A stretch of 64,000 bases of DNA from Pseudaquidulcibacter saccharophilus (GCF_019455445.1 NZ_JAHWUS010000002.1:372001-436000); one strand, 5' to 3'; counted from the first letter of the stretch, positions 17,496-28,269 are shown. Translations and numbers: made by a program. The notes: generated from the letters alone by a model not told the origin.

Positions 17496-17583
17496 AGGAA
17501 ATATCCTTCTTATTAAGGCAAATAATTCATTTGCAAAAAATTCGAGACGCGGTCTTTAGCAGAGGTTTCAGAAAAATCAATAT

Positions 17584-19236
<1,653 letters not shown>

Positions 19237-19262
19237 CTAAGATTCATGAAAATTACAAAACT

Positions 19263-19736
19263 TTATTTACTGTTTTTGTCAGTATTTTTGTTGTTTTGCG
19301 CAGCAGCCGGAAGAGTTGAAGTATTAAATTCAGAACCAACACTATTTTGTGGCGCAGTTGCAGGTGCTGCTTGAGACTGCGGAATATTTGTACCAGTTGT
19401 GTTGGCCACACTGTTAACAGCATTTGTTGTTGAGTTACCAAATTCAATTGATTTGGTAGGAAGACCGTTTGCATCCCTACCCTGACCCATAACTGATGTA
19501 GCAGTCTTTTTAGCGCCACCAGAAGCAACAACCAAAGAAATAGATGTCAAAAAGAAAATGGTCGCTAAAACAGCTGTTGTGCGTGTCATAAAGTTTGCCG
19601 CACTACGGCTAGACATAAGTCCAGACGGTCCGCCACCAATTCCCAAAGCGCCGCCACCTTCTGAACGTTGCAAAAGAATTGCGCCAACAAGTGCGATACA
19701 GATTATGATATGGACTGCCAATAGTGCTTCTAACAT
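19263..19736 (-). CDS. secG: Preprotein translocase subunit SecG
   Basis: Two-helix SecYEG accessory subunit. The start at ATG 19736 (MLEALLAVHIIICIALVGAI) is preferred over GTG 19745 because GGA lies just upstream of the ATG; length is then 157 aa. TM1 is about residues 3-21, followed by the conserved QRSEGGGALGIGGG. TM2 is about 50-68. The tail after about residue 75 is low-complexity (Thr/Asn/Ala/Gln-rich), which makes this SecG longer than E. coli's 110 aa, a usual feature in this class. Confidence 0.93.
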   Translation of the reverse strand: MLEALLAVHIIICIALVGAILLQRSEGGGALGIGGGPSGLMSSRSAANFMTRTTAVLATIFFLTSISLVVASGGAKKTATSVMGQGRDANGLPTKSIEFGNSTTNAVNSVANTTGTNIPQSQAAPATAPQNSVGSEFNTSTLPAAAQNNKNTDKNSK

Positions 19737-19845
19737 TATTTCCACGCTTTATATTAAATATTAAACAGGCTATTTGCACTTTGTTTAAAAAAATTCAAGG
19801 TTTGTAACTGTTTAAACTGTTGGTAATCAGGCAAAAATGGATAAT

Positions 19846-20877
19846 TTAGCTTGAAAGATATTTCATAGCATCATCATCGTCATTGTTATTGCTGAAATTT
19901 AGATTTTCTGGGTTTACCACAAGGTTTTTGATTTTATCATCACGATCGCGTGCTTTGTTCAAGCGATTTCTAACTGATGATAGCGTTGCCTCAAGATCTT
20001 TTTTGAAAATTTCGCCGTCATCGGAAGCATAAGCAACAAATATTGCAAGTGCGAGTTGCCGAGTAAGATTGGCGTTTTCAACAGTATTTGTTCCGCTTGC
20101 AGTTTTGCTAGCAATATTTTCAAGGACAACGGCCATATCGTTAATTTCTTCATTATCCATTCGTTTTGCAGTGCGAACCAATTCATAGGTTGTTTCAAGC
20201 AAATCTAATACAAACCCATTGTTTTTATTGAAATCTTTGTAAGATTGCAGTGTTACTTCGGCCGCAATTGCAATACGACGCGCAAGTTTCGCAAGACGTT
20301 CTTTATTCACACGTTTTTTTGCGTTTTCTAATTCTTCTAATTGCTTAACAGGATCTGATGATCCGCCATAAACCACAATTTTCAATGGGTTGGGGACTTC
20401 AAATGCTTCAACACTATAACGGCCCGTTTTTGGTTTACCTCTATCGGGGCCTACATAATCAGATGTAACAACAAAACGCTTGCGGTTTTCGATAATTGCG
20501 CGAACTCTTTCTTGAGTTTTTGAAACGGAAAACGGACGTAATAGAACGTCGTCACAGCCCGCATTTAATAAATTGGCAACAATATCACTATTACCAACCC
20601 ATAAGGTAGCAACAATTGGCAAGAACGGGTTACATTTTGTTGATCCCATACGAATTGATTGCAATAACTCGACTACTTGGTCAGTATTATCCGAGCCTTC
20701 AATAAAAAGTATTGCCGTATCATTATTTTTTAGTCGCCTGACAAGGTTTTCAAATGAGGTATAACCTTCGATATTACGAAACCCCATTCCATGAAGTATC
20801 GAGCGCGTAGTTAGCATATTGCCCCGCATCGGGTCATAAATAACTACTAATGCTTCACCTAAATCTAGTTGTTGCAA
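19846..20877 (-). CDS. Degenerate receiver-domain (pseudo-response-regulator) protein
   Basis: A 343-aa soluble protein with a CheY-like domain at residues 8-128 and a helical C-terminal region of about 200 aa without a recognised output domain. By my alignment the phosphoacceptor Asp is replaced by Glu60 (AILFIEGSD). The conserved Lys of the KPF motif is Arg114 (LLRPFS), and only one acidic residue (Asp15) remains at the first acidic site. Thr91 is kept. RKRFVV..DYVGPDRG after the domain resembles a tail I recall from other alphaproteobacterial receiver proteins. Start is TTG 20877 with AGGGG six bases upstream. It sits between tpiA and secG. Function unknown. Confidence 0.78.
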   Translation of the reverse strand: MQQLDLGEALVVIYDPMRGNMLTTRSILHGMGFRNIEGYTSFENLVRRLKNNDTAILFIEGSDNTDQVVELLQSIRMGSTKCNPFLPIVATLWVGNSDIVANLLNAGCDDVLLRPFSVSKTQERVRAIIENRKRFVVTSDYVGPDRGKPKTGRYSVEAFEVPNPLKIVVYGGSSDPVKQLEELENAKKRVNKERLAKLARRIAIAAEVTLQSYKDFNKNNGFVLDLLETTYELVRTAKRMDNEEINDMAVVLENIASKTASGTNTVENANLTRQLALAIFVAYASDDGEIFKKDLEATLSSVRNRLNKARDRDDKIKNLVVNPENLNFSNNNDDDDAMKYLSS

Positions 20878-20884
20878 TGCAAGC

Positions 20885-20940
20885 CCCTGAACAATGCCTC
20901 ATAAGCATAATGATACTTCAAAAAAGACATTGTTGCAGGG
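20885..20940 (-). promoter_or_regulatory. Leader hairpin covering the ribosome-binding site of the receiver-domain gene
   Basis: On the minus-strand transcript CCCTGCAACAATG (20940-20928) can pair with CATTGTTCAGGG (20896-20885), 12 bp with one bulged base and a 31-base loop. The 3' arm contains the AGGG of the likely Shine-Dalgarno for the TTG start at 20877, so folding would hide it. It lies wholly between tpiA and the downstream gene. Function as a translational switch is inference. Confidence 0.45.
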
Positions 20941-20976
20941 ATTTTTAAATATTGTGTTAAGCTGATATGCACTTAT

Positions 20977-21729
20977 TTATAAGGTTGCAGCGGCTTTTAT
21001 TATTTCCAAAAAGTCTGGCGCCTTCAAACTTGCACCACCTACCAATGCGCCATTGACATTTTCAATTGCAAGTATCTCTGATGCGTTTTTGGCGTTAACG
21101 CTGCCACCATATTGAATTGGAATATCTTTTCCAGAATCACCAAAAATTTCTATTAATTTATTTCGAATGCTTAGGTGCATTTCACGAATATCATCGTTAC
21201 TTGCAACTTTGCCGGTTCCAATTGCCCAAACTGGTTCATATGCGATGATAAGTTTTGCGGCTTCAAGTTCAGGAAGTGCTGATTCTATAATTTGTTTAAG
21301 TACAACGGTTTCTGCGTTCCCTGCTTCACGTTCTTGAAGAGACTCACCAACGCAAACAATGGTTTTTAATCCAGATTGTTGTGCGAATATTGCTTTTTTA
21401 GCAACCAAATCAGACGTTTCAAAATGGTTTGTTCTTCTTTCTGAGTGTCCTAATATTACTGCGCCAACACCAATTTCTTTTAACATTATGGCAGATATAT
21501 CGCCGGTATGTGCGCCACTTTCAGTAAAGTGGCAATCTTGCGCACCAACAACGATCGAATTGATTCCATCTTTAATGGTTTTAAGTAATGTAAAAGGCGG
21601 GCAAATGCCGACTTCAACATTTTGTGCTCCAATTTCTATGGTGCCGGCTTCAACAGCTTTGGCAAGTTCAACATGACCCAAAAGGCCATTCATTTTCCAA
21701 TTGCCATAAATATATTTTGATTTTTCCAT
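20977..21729 (-). CDS. tpiA: Triosephosphate isomerase
   Basis: Interconverts DHAP and glyceraldehyde 3-phosphate. The start is ATG 21729 (MEKSKYIYGNWKMNG), giving 250 aa; the open frame continues upstream to 21849 but those 40 residues are not family-like, and GGGGA precedes this ATG. Catalytic residues are visible: Asn/Lys in GNWKMN, the His in LGHSERR, and the Glu in AYEPVWAIGTG. The phosphate loop GGSVNAKNASE and GALVGGASL follow. It is the first gene of a minus-strand run towards secG and pyrG. Confidence 0.96.
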   Translation of the reverse strand: MEKSKYIYGNWKMNGLLGHVELAKAVEAGTIEIGAQNVEVGICPPFTLLKTIKDGINSIVVGAQDCHFTESGAHTGDISAIMLKEIGVGAVILGHSERRTNHFETSDLVAKKAIFAQQSGLKTIVCVGESLQEREAGNAETVVLKQIIESALPELEAAKLIIAYEPVWAIGTGKVASNDDIREMHLSIRNKLIEIFGDSGKDIPIQYGGSVNAKNASEILAIENVNGALVGGASLKAPDFLEIIKAAATL

Positions 21730-21753
21730 GATTTTCCCCAGTTTTACATTAAT

Positions 21754-21777
21754 TTTGATACATATCATGTAATCAAA
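21754..21777. promoter_or_regulatory. Dyad symmetry upstream of tpiA
   Basis: TTTGATACAT (21754-21763) and ATGTAATCAAA (21767-21777) form a 10-bp inverted repeat with one bulge around ATC. It lies 25-48 bases upstream of the tpiA start in the tpiA-ppiD divergent region. It may be an operator or leader hairpin; no regulator can be named. Confidence 0.3.
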
Positions 21778-21890
21778 TGCTTGCTTATAGCTTAAAGCAT
21801 CACTATGGAAGGAATTTGTTACATTAATTTCAGGGGTAATTTGACGCACTTTTCTGTGCGCAGCATCTCCAGAATATTAGGGATTAAAAT

Positions 21891-23777
21891 ATGCTAGGAA
21901 TGGTTCGTAAATTTGCACGTTCATGGGTTGCAAAAATTCTCATGGGCCTGTTGGTGGTTTCTTTTGCGGTTTGGGGCATAAATGATGTTTTCAAATCAAA
22001 TAATAAAGATAATCTTGCAACTGTTAACGGCAAAGACATCACAATTGCTGAATATAAAACTGAATTTGACCGTTTCATTAAGCGTGCAAGCGAAGAGACA
22101 AAGCAAACTGTAACAACGCAGCAAGTTCGTGATGCAAAAGAAGATATCGCAATATTGGAGCAAATGGTTTCTGAAAAAGCATTTGGTGCATTAATGCAAT
22201 TGATTGGCGTTTATGTTTCTGACACCAAACTTAAATCAGAAATCGCAAAAATTCCTGCTTTTATTGACCCTACAACTGGCAAATTTTCTGAAATCGCATA
22301 CCAGCAGACATTAAGCCAAAACAAACTTACTGTTGCGCAGTTTGAAACTTCTGTCCGTAATGATATGGCGCGCCAACTTATGACCGTTGCTTCCGTTTCT
22401 GGTTTCCGTGCACCTAAATACTATTCATCTCAAACACTCGCATATTCAACAGAACGTCGTACTGTTTCTATGTTGCCTGTAACCCCTGCAATGGTTGGCG
22501 GTGCGCCTACCCCTACCGATCAGGATTTACAGAATTTCTATAATCAAAACAAAGAACGTTTAATGCGTCCTGAAACCCGCGATGTGACAGTGGTGGTTGC
22601 CCAATTAACTGATTTTCTTCCAAAAGTTAAAGTTGACGAAGCAGAAGTTCAAAAAATCTTTAATATCCAAAAAGATAAACTTGTAGTTCCTGCAAAACGT
22701 TCATTTGTTCAAATTGTCGCTCCTGATGAAGCTAAAGCAAATCAAGCGGCTGCAATGCTTAAGGCTGGTAAAAACCCAGTAGAAATTTCAAAAGCATTGG
22801 GCCTACAAAACCCGCTTACTTTCAATGATTCAACCTTGTCACAAATTCCTGATAAAGAGGTTGGTAAAGCAGTTTTTGCGGCGCAGGTTGGTGTTGCATC
22901 TGCTGTTAAGGGCGCGCTTTCTTATTCGGCATTTGTTGTTACAAGCGAACAAGCTGAAAAGGCAGCTGATTTTGCCGCCGCATCAGTTAAAATTCGTGAA
23001 GAATTGGCAAAAGAACAAGCTGGGCAAGAATTGACAAATGCCACTGAGACCTATGAACAAGCGGTTTCACAGGGGGATAGTGTTGAAGTTGCTGCTGGTA
23101 AGGCCGGATTTAAAATTACTAAACTTGTTGGCATCACACAACAAGGTCAAGAGCTTGCGACTGGCAAAGTTCCTGAGTTAATTTCAAATATTATGAGTGG
23201 TTTTGACGATGTCTTTAATATTGCCAAAGGCGATACTACTGATCTTTTAACGTCTAAAAATGATAGCTATGTCGCTTTCCGTGTTGATAATATCAAACCT
23301 AAGGCACCGGTTCCACTTGCTGAAGTTAAAACTGAACTTGCCCAAGCATGGGTTCGTGAAGAACTTGGAAAACGTGTAAAAGCTAAAGCCGAAGAAATTT
23401 TGAAGGTTGCGCAAGCATCATCTTTAGAAGCTGCGGCAAAAAAATATAATCTTACAATTGTAAAACCGCCGCAACCTTTGCTTCGTGGTCAAGGTTCAAA
23501 AGAATTATCTGCGGCAATATTTGACGCTAAAAAAGGAACAATTACTTTTGGTCCAGTTGCAGATGGTGTTCAGTATGCAGTCGTCAGGGTTGATAATATC
23601 CAACGTGATGATGAAAACAAGGCACCTGATAGACTTGCACAAGCCGAACAAAGTGTTCGTGGATCTGTTCAAGAAGATATTATGACTATTTGGGGCAATA
23701 TCGCTCGTGAACGAACCAAAACTAAAACCTATCCTGAACGCCTAAATCGTGTGTTCGGAGACGATAACGCAAAATAA
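21891..23777 (+). CDS. ppiD: Periplasmic folding chaperone PpiD-like (SurA_N_3/parvulin family)
   Basis: A 628-aa membrane-anchored periplasmic chaperone. The N-terminus has a basic cytoplasmic end and one membrane segment (about residues 14-30, VAKILMGLLVVSFAVWGIND). The SurA_N-like region with VNGKDITIAEYKTEFDRF follows. The parvulin-like central part is diverged, starting about residue 240 with RSFVQIVAPDEAKANQA, so PPIase activity is doubtful. PpiD assists proteins leaving SecYEG. It is 17 bases upstream of trpE, an arrangement I recall from other alphaproteobacteria. Confidence 0.88.
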   Translation: MLGMVRKFARSWVAKILMGLLVVSFAVWGINDVFKSNNKDNLATVNGKDITIAEYKTEFDRFIKRASEETKQTVTTQQVRDAKEDIAILEQMVSEKAFGALMQLIGVYVSDTKLKSEIAKIPAFIDPTTGKFSEIAYQQTLSQNKLTVAQFETSVRNDMARQLMTVASVSGFRAPKYYSSQTLAYSTERRTVSMLPVTPAMVGGAPTPTDQDLQNFYNQNKERLMRPETRDVTVVVAQLTDFLPKVKVDEAEVQKIFNIQKDKLVVPAKRSFVQIVAPDEAKANQAAAMLKAGKNPVEISKALGLQNPLTFNDSTLSQIPDKEVGKAVFAAQVGVASAVKGALSYSAFVVTSEQAEKAADFAAASVKIREELAKEQAGQELTNATETYEQAVSQGDSVEVAAGKAGFKITKLVGITQQGQELATGKVPELISNIMSGFDDVFNIAKGDTTDLLTSKNDSYVAFRVDNIKPKAPVPLAEVKTELAQAWVREELGKRVKAKAEEILKVAQASSLEAAAKKYNLTIVKPPQPLLRGQGSKELSAAIFDAKKGTITFGPVADGVQYAVVRVDNIQRDDENKAPDRLAQAEQSVRGSVQEDIMTIWGNIARERTKTKTYPERLNRVFGDDNAK

Positions 23778-23794
23778 TTATAAACGGGAAAAAA

Positions 23795-25339
23795 ATGTCT
23801 AGTAATAAAAGTGCCAACCTGAATGAGATTACCGAAAAATATAATCAGGGAATCGGCACTTTATTATGGCAAAGACGTATAGACGACATTGAAACCCCGA
23901 TTAGCGCATTTGCAAAACTTGGCGCGGAAAAGTTTGGTTCTTGTCTATTTGAAAGCGTCGAAGGTGGTGAAAATCGCGGACGTTATTCAATAGTTGCATC
24001 AAACCCTGATTTGTTATTTTCAGTAGAAGGTCGTGCCGCAAATCTAACTGAAATTGATGAAAGCGGTGTTTTTGGTAAAGCCACAAATATTGATGGCAAT
24101 CCACTTGATGCGCTTAAAAAATTACTTGATGAAAACAAGTTAGATTTTCCAAGTTTTTTACCGTCTCCACTGGCTGGCCTTTATGGCTATGTTGGCTATG
24201 AGATGGTGCGTTTTTATGAAAAGTTACCGATTGCAGCTCGTGATCCATTAGAGCTTCCTTACTCAATGTTGATGCGCCCACGCCTTGTCATTGTTTTTGA
24301 TGGCGTGAAGCAGGAAATGATACTTGCAACCCCAATTCGTCCCAAAGATGGCATTGATGCGGCAACCGCAATTGCGACAGGGCAAAAACTTATTGATGAA
24401 ACGATTGCAAAACTATCGCAACCTAATCCATTAAAAGCCCCTGATACTTCTAAGCCTACATATTTTGCTGATATTTCTTCAAATCAAACACCTGCGCAAT
24501 ATATGGCAGGCGTTGAAAAGGCGCGTGCACATATACGTGCAGGTGATATTTTTCAGGTTGTACCGTCTCAAAGGTTTTCGATTGATTTTGATAAATCGCC
24601 GCTTGCACTTTACCGTGCGTTACGTCGTACTAACCCCTCGCCTTTTTTGTTCATTCTGCAAATGAATGGTTTTTCAATCATTGGCTCTAGTCCTGAAATT
24701 TTGGTGCGCTTGCGTGATGGTACAGTTACCGTAAGACCAATTGCCGGAACACGACCACGTGGAGAAACCCAGGCAAAGGATTTGGCATTAGAAGAAGAAT
24801 TGCTTAATGACCCTAAAGAAGTTGCAGAACATTTAATGCTGCTGGACTTGGGGCGTAATGATGTTGGACGGGTTTCAATTAACAAGGCGCATAGCAATCA
24901 GGAACGAAATACTAACTTTGCTGGTGGTATTCGTGTTACACAAAAATTTGTTATTGAGCGTTATTCGCATGTGATGCATATCGTTTCCAACGTTGAAGGC
25001 ACGTTAAAACCTGAATTAACTGCACTTGATGCACTATTAGCGGGTTTTCCAGCCGGAACAGTATCAGGCGCACCAAAAATTAGGGCAATGGAAATAATCT
25101 CCGAGCTTGAACCCCACGAGCGTGGTATTTATGCAGGGGGTGTAGGATATTTTAGCGCTAATGGAGATATGGATATCTGCATTGCGCTAAGAACCGGCGT
25201 CCTTAAAGACAATAAATTATACATACAGGCCGGTGCCGGCGTTGTTCTTGATTCGGATCCTGAAAAAGAACACCTTGAGTGCATTGCTAAATCACGTGCA
25301 TTGGTTAGTGCGGCTTCTGAAGCCGTGATTTACGAGTAA
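23795..25339 (+). CDS. trpE: Anthranilate synthase component I
   Basis: Chorismate-utilising subunit that makes anthranilate with TrpG-supplied ammonia. It is 514 aa with the N-terminal regulatory domain (about residues 25-180) and the chorismate-binding domain. Conserved stretches include IFQVVPSQRFS, IGSSPEILVR, IAGTRPRG, HLMLLDLGRNDVGRV, FPAGTVSGAPK and CIALRTG. It is separated from trpG by 5 bases, a two-protein arrangement rather than a TrpE-G fusion. No leader or attenuator is possible in the 17-base gap after ppiD. Confidence 0.97.
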   Translation: MSSNKSANLNEITEKYNQGIGTLLWQRRIDDIETPISAFAKLGAEKFGSCLFESVEGGENRGRYSIVASNPDLLFSVEGRAANLTEIDESGVFGKATNIDGNPLDALKKLLDENKLDFPSFLPSPLAGLYGYVGYEMVRFYEKLPIAARDPLELPYSMLMRPRLVIVFDGVKQEMILATPIRPKDGIDAATAIATGQKLIDETIAKLSQPNPLKAPDTSKPTYFADISSNQTPAQYMAGVEKARAHIRAGDIFQVVPSQRFSIDFDKSPLALYRALRRTNPSPFLFILQMNGFSIIGSSPEILVRLRDGTVTVRPIAGTRPRGETQAKDLALEEELLNDPKEVAEHLMLLDLGRNDVGRVSINKAHSNQERNTNFAGGIRVTQKFVIERYSHVMHIVSNVEGTLKPELTALDALLAGFPAGTVSGAPKIRAMEIISELEPHERGIYAGGVGYFSANGDMDICIALRTGVLKDNKLYIQAGAGVVLDSDPEKEHLECIAKSRALVSAASEAVIYE

Positions 25340-25344
25340 AACAA

Positions 25345-25941
25345 ATGAGCATTAAATTACTTCTTATCGATAATTATGACAGCTTTACCTATAACCTCGT
25401 TCATTATTTAGAGGAATTGGGTGCAGAAGTTACAGTAATGCGCAATGACGCAATGAGCGCAGAGGAGTTCCTTGCGCTCAGGTTTGATGCAATTGTTCTC
25501 TCACCTGGTCCAAAGTCACCTAAAGAAGCTGGCGTTTGTATTGATGTGGTTGCCAAAGCACCACCGAAATTACCAATCCTTGGGGTTTGTTTGGGACATC
25601 AAACGATTGGCGAAGTTATGGGGGGTGAGGTTTTATCAGCAAAAGCAATCATTCATGGTAAAACTTCAATGATTGAAAATAATGGCAAAGGACTTTTTGA
25701 AGGTTTGCCAAAGTGTTTCAATGTTACCCGTTATCATTCTCTCGCAATAGAACCTTCTACTCTACCTGATGTTCTTGAGGCTGACGCAAAAACTGCGGAT
25801 GGTGAGATTATGGCAATTCATCATAAAAATAGACCGATTTATGGCGTTCAATTCCACCCTGAATCAATCGCGTCCGAATATGGTCATGAAATGCTTGATA
25901 ACTTTTTGAAAATTGCGGAACATTTTAAAAATGCCGATTAA
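25345..25941 (+). CDS. trpG: Anthranilate synthase component II (glutamine amidotransferase)
   Basis: Class I glutamine amidotransferase of 198 aa. It starts LLIDNYDSFTYNLVHYLEE. The nucleophile Cys is in LGVCLGHQTIGE and the His/Glu pair is in YGVQFHPESIAS. RYHSLAIE is also conserved. It supplies ammonia to TrpE, and in many bacteria also to PabB. It overlaps trpD by 11 bases. Confidence 0.96.
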   Translation: MSIKLLLIDNYDSFTYNLVHYLEELGAEVTVMRNDAMSAEEFLALRFDAIVLSPGPKSPKEAGVCIDVVAKAPPKLPILGVCLGHQTIGEVMGGEVLSAKAIIHGKTSMIENNGKGLFEGLPKCFNVTRYHSLAIEPSTLPDVLEADAKTADGEIMAIHHKNRPIYGVQFHPESIASEYGHEMLDNFLKIAEHFKNAD

Positions 25942-26950
25942 TGTTAAACCAATACTTACTGAACTAGCGCTTGTAAGGCCGATTACCAAAGATGAAATGC
26001 GCGATGTATTTGAGGCAATTTTAGAAGCTGAAGTTACTCCTGCCCAAATTGGTGCGTTCCTAATGGGGCTTGAGGTTGCCAAGGTAAATGCAACAGATAC
26101 ATTGGTTGCCGGTGCATCTGCAATGCGTTCAAAAATGATTAAGCTTGATGTTCCTTTTGAAACAATTGATGTTTGTGGAACTGGTGGTGATGGTGCGCAC
26201 TCATTAAATATTTCAACCGCGACTTCATTTGTTGTTGCGGCAACGGGTACAAAGGTTGCCAAGCACGGTAATCGTTCAATGTCCTCTATTTGCGGCGCAG
26301 CAGATGTATTAGAGGCATTAGGAGTAAAGCTTACCTCTGACCCTAAAATTCAATTAAAAGCTCTTGAGGATGCAAATCTGGCCTTTTTCTTCGCGCCAAA
26401 TTATCACCCAAAACTTGCTTATGTCGGTCCATTGCGGCGCGAGCTAGGTTTTGGAACAGCGTTTAATATTATGGGGCCATTATGTAATCCTACGCTTGCA
26501 TCAAAACAATTGATGGGGGTTTACCGACCTGAGTTGCTGGTTGCTGTTGCGGAAACTTTACGTGAGCTTGGTTCAAAAGCTGTTTGGATTATTCACGGAC
26601 TTGGTGGTCTTGATGAGGCTGTTTTACATGGTCCAACGGATGTAGTTGAGCTAAAAAATGGCAAATTACGCGAATTTACAATAAACCCATCTGATTGTGG
26701 GTTGGCAAATTCACCACTTGAAACCTTGAAAGGTGGCGACGCCAATTTTAATGCGAATGCATTAATGAATTTATTGCGCGGTGAAAAATCTGAATATCGT
26801 GATGCGGTAATTTTGAATTCTGCTTGTGCTTTGGTGATGGCTGACGTTGCAAATGATTTAAAAACGGCTGCGGAGGTTGCGGCCAACGCAATTGATAGTG
26901 GCAAGGCAATGGAAGTCTTAAATACGTTAAAGGTAATTACTAATGAGTAA
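25931..26950 (+). CDS. trpD: Anthranilate phosphoribosyltransferase
   Basis: Transfers phosphoribose from PRPP to anthranilate. I use ATG 25931 (339 aa); a TTG at 25913 would extend it deeper into trpG. The PRPP site is visible as DVCGTGGDGAHSLNISTATS and KHGNRSMSS. RRELGFGTAFNIMGPLCNP and HGLGGLDEA are further family motifs. It overlaps trpG by 11 bases and trpC by 8 bases. Confidence 0.97.
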   Translation: MPINVKPILTELALVRPITKDEMRDVFEAILEAEVTPAQIGAFLMGLEVAKVNATDTLVAGASAMRSKMIKLDVPFETIDVCGTGGDGAHSLNISTATSFVVAATGTKVAKHGNRSMSSICGAADVLEALGVKLTSDPKIQLKALEDANLAFFFAPNYHPKLAYVGPLRRELGFGTAFNIMGPLCNPTLASKQLMGVYRPELLVAVAETLRELGSKAVWIIHGLGGLDEAVLHGPTDVVELKNGKLREFTINPSDCGLANSPLETLKGGDANFNANALMNLLRGEKSEYRDAVILNSACALVMADVANDLKTAAEVAANAIDSGKAMEVLNTLKVITNE

Positions 26951-27740
26951 TATTCCAGACATACTAGCCAAAATTGTTGATTACAAAAAGACCGAAGTGG
27001 CAGAATTATTATCAAATACAACAATCGCGGATCTTGAAAATAAGGCAAAAGAACAAAAACCGACACGTGGTTTTTTAAACGCGCTTGAAGTGGCTGCAAA
27101 AACCAAGCCTGCTTTGATTGCAGAAATCAAAAAAGCCAGCCCATCAAAAGGTTTGATCCGTGAAGATTTTAATCCGCCAGAGCTTGCAAAAGCATATGAA
27201 TTGGGCGGTGCGGCCTGCCTTTCAATTCTTACTGATAAACCGTCATTTCAAGGGGACAATCAATATCTGATTGATGCACGCGCACAAGTATCTCTTCCTG
27301 TTATCCGCAAAGACTTCATGATAGATGTTGCACAAGTAGTTGAGGCACGCGCAATTGGGGCCGACGCGATTTTGATTATTATGGCCTGTACAGATGATGT
27401 ATTGGCAAAGGAATTATTTGAAACCGCAACCGCATTGGGCATGGATAGTTTAATTGAAACCCATGACATGGAGGAAATGGAACGCGCATTAAAAATTGGT
27501 GGGCGTTTAATTGGGGTCAATAACCGCAATTTGCGGACTTTTGAAACCCGGCTTGAAACAACCGAAGAACTTTCCAAGATGGTTGATGAAAATGTCTTTT
27601 TGGTTGCTGAAAGCGGGATATTTACCCATAATGAACTTAAACGCCTTCAAAATTGTGGTGCAAAAGGATTTTTAGTCGGTGAAAGCCTTATGCGTAAAAC
27701 CGACGTAACAAACGCCACAAAAGAATTATTGTTTGGATAG
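26943..27740 (+). CDS. trpC: Indole-3-glycerol-phosphate synthase
   Basis: TIM-barrel enzyme of 265 aa that closes the indole ring. Conserved strands are ALIAEIKKASPSKG (catalytic Lys), LSILTDKPSFQGD, VIRKDFMID, ADAILIIMAC, IGVNNRNLRTF and VAESGIFT. It is monofunctional: no TrpF domain is attached, and trpF/trpBA are not in this window. It overlaps trpD by 8 bases, and ridA follows after 8 bases. Confidence 0.97.
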   Translation: MSNIPDILAKIVDYKKTEVAELLSNTTIADLENKAKEQKPTRGFLNALEVAAKTKPALIAEIKKASPSKGLIREDFNPPELAKAYELGGAACLSILTDKPSFQGDNQYLIDARAQVSLPVIRKDFMIDVAQVVEARAIGADAILIIMACTDDVLAKELFETATALGMDSLIETHDMEEMERALKIGGRLIGVNNRNLRTFETRLETTEELSKMVDENVFLVAESGIFTHNELKRLQNCGAKGFLVGESLMRKTDVTNATKELLFG

Positions 27741-27748
27741 GAAATAAC

Positions 27749-28207
27749 ATGTCAAAAATTGATGAGCGCCTAAAAGAATTAGGTATCGAATTACCAAACC
27801 CACCTGCCCCTGTGGCTTCATATGTTCCATTCGTGCAAACTGGAACCCAAGTTTTGATTTCTGGGCAAATTTCAATTTCTGCAGATGGTGGCATCAAAGG
27901 TAAGTTGGGTGATCTTACTTTGGAAGAAGGTCAAGCGGCTGCAAAGCTTTGTGCATTAAACCTTTTGGCACAATTGAAAGCAGCTTGTGGTGGCGATTTG
28001 GACCGTGTGGTTCGCGTTGTTAAACTTGGTGGTTTTGTTAATGTGAAACCTGATTTTTCGGCAATTCCTGCGGTTATAAATGGTTGCTCTGACGTTATGG
28101 TCGAAGTTTTTGGTGAAAAAGGCAAACATGCGCGTTCTGCGGTTGGGGTTGCCAATCTTCCGCTTGACTTTGCGGTCGAAGTTGATGGGATTTTTGAAAT
28201 CGCATAA
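27749..28207 (+). CDS. RidA family protein (YjgF/YER057c/UK114)
   Basis: A 152-aa trimeric-type RidA-family protein of the longer subclass starting with KIDERLKELGIELPNP. It contains LISGQISISADGG near residue 40 and the conserved Arg motif ARSAVGVANLPLDFAVEV near residue 130; that Arg binds the carboxylate of imine substrates. RidA proteins hydrolyse reactive enamine/imine intermediates such as 2-aminoacrylate. It follows trpC by 8 bases and may protect PLP enzymes or tryptophan biosynthesis; that link is inferred from position. Confidence 0.9.
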   Translation: MSKIDERLKELGIELPNPPAPVASYVPFVQTGTQVLISGQISISADGGIKGKLGDLTLEEGQAAAKLCALNLLAQLKAACGGDLDRVVRVVKLGGFVNVKPDFSAIPAVINGCSDVMVEVFGEKGKHARSAVGVANLPLDFAVEVDGIFEIA

Positions 28208-28222
28208 ATTGGTCTGACCAAA
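28208..28222. promoter_or_regulatory. Candidate GntR/PdhR-type operator upstream of lrgAB
   Basis: ATTGGTCTGACCAAA is an almost perfect palindrome fitting TGGT-N3-ACCA, the core recognised by FadR-subfamily GntR regulators such as PdhR and LldR (extended ATTGGT-N3-ACCAAT, one mismatch). It begins one base after the ridA stop and ends 47 bases before the lrgA ATG, inside the only gap able to hold an lrgAB promoter. The regulator gene is not in this window. Confidence 0.5.
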
Positions 28223-28269
28223 ATTGTAATAATATTGAAATTGCAAAGTGATGGGAATAATATTTCAAA

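Noticed and set aside
23778-23794. Tryptophan attenuator before trpE
   Set aside because: Only 17 bases separate ppiD and trpE, with no leader peptide or hairpin pair.
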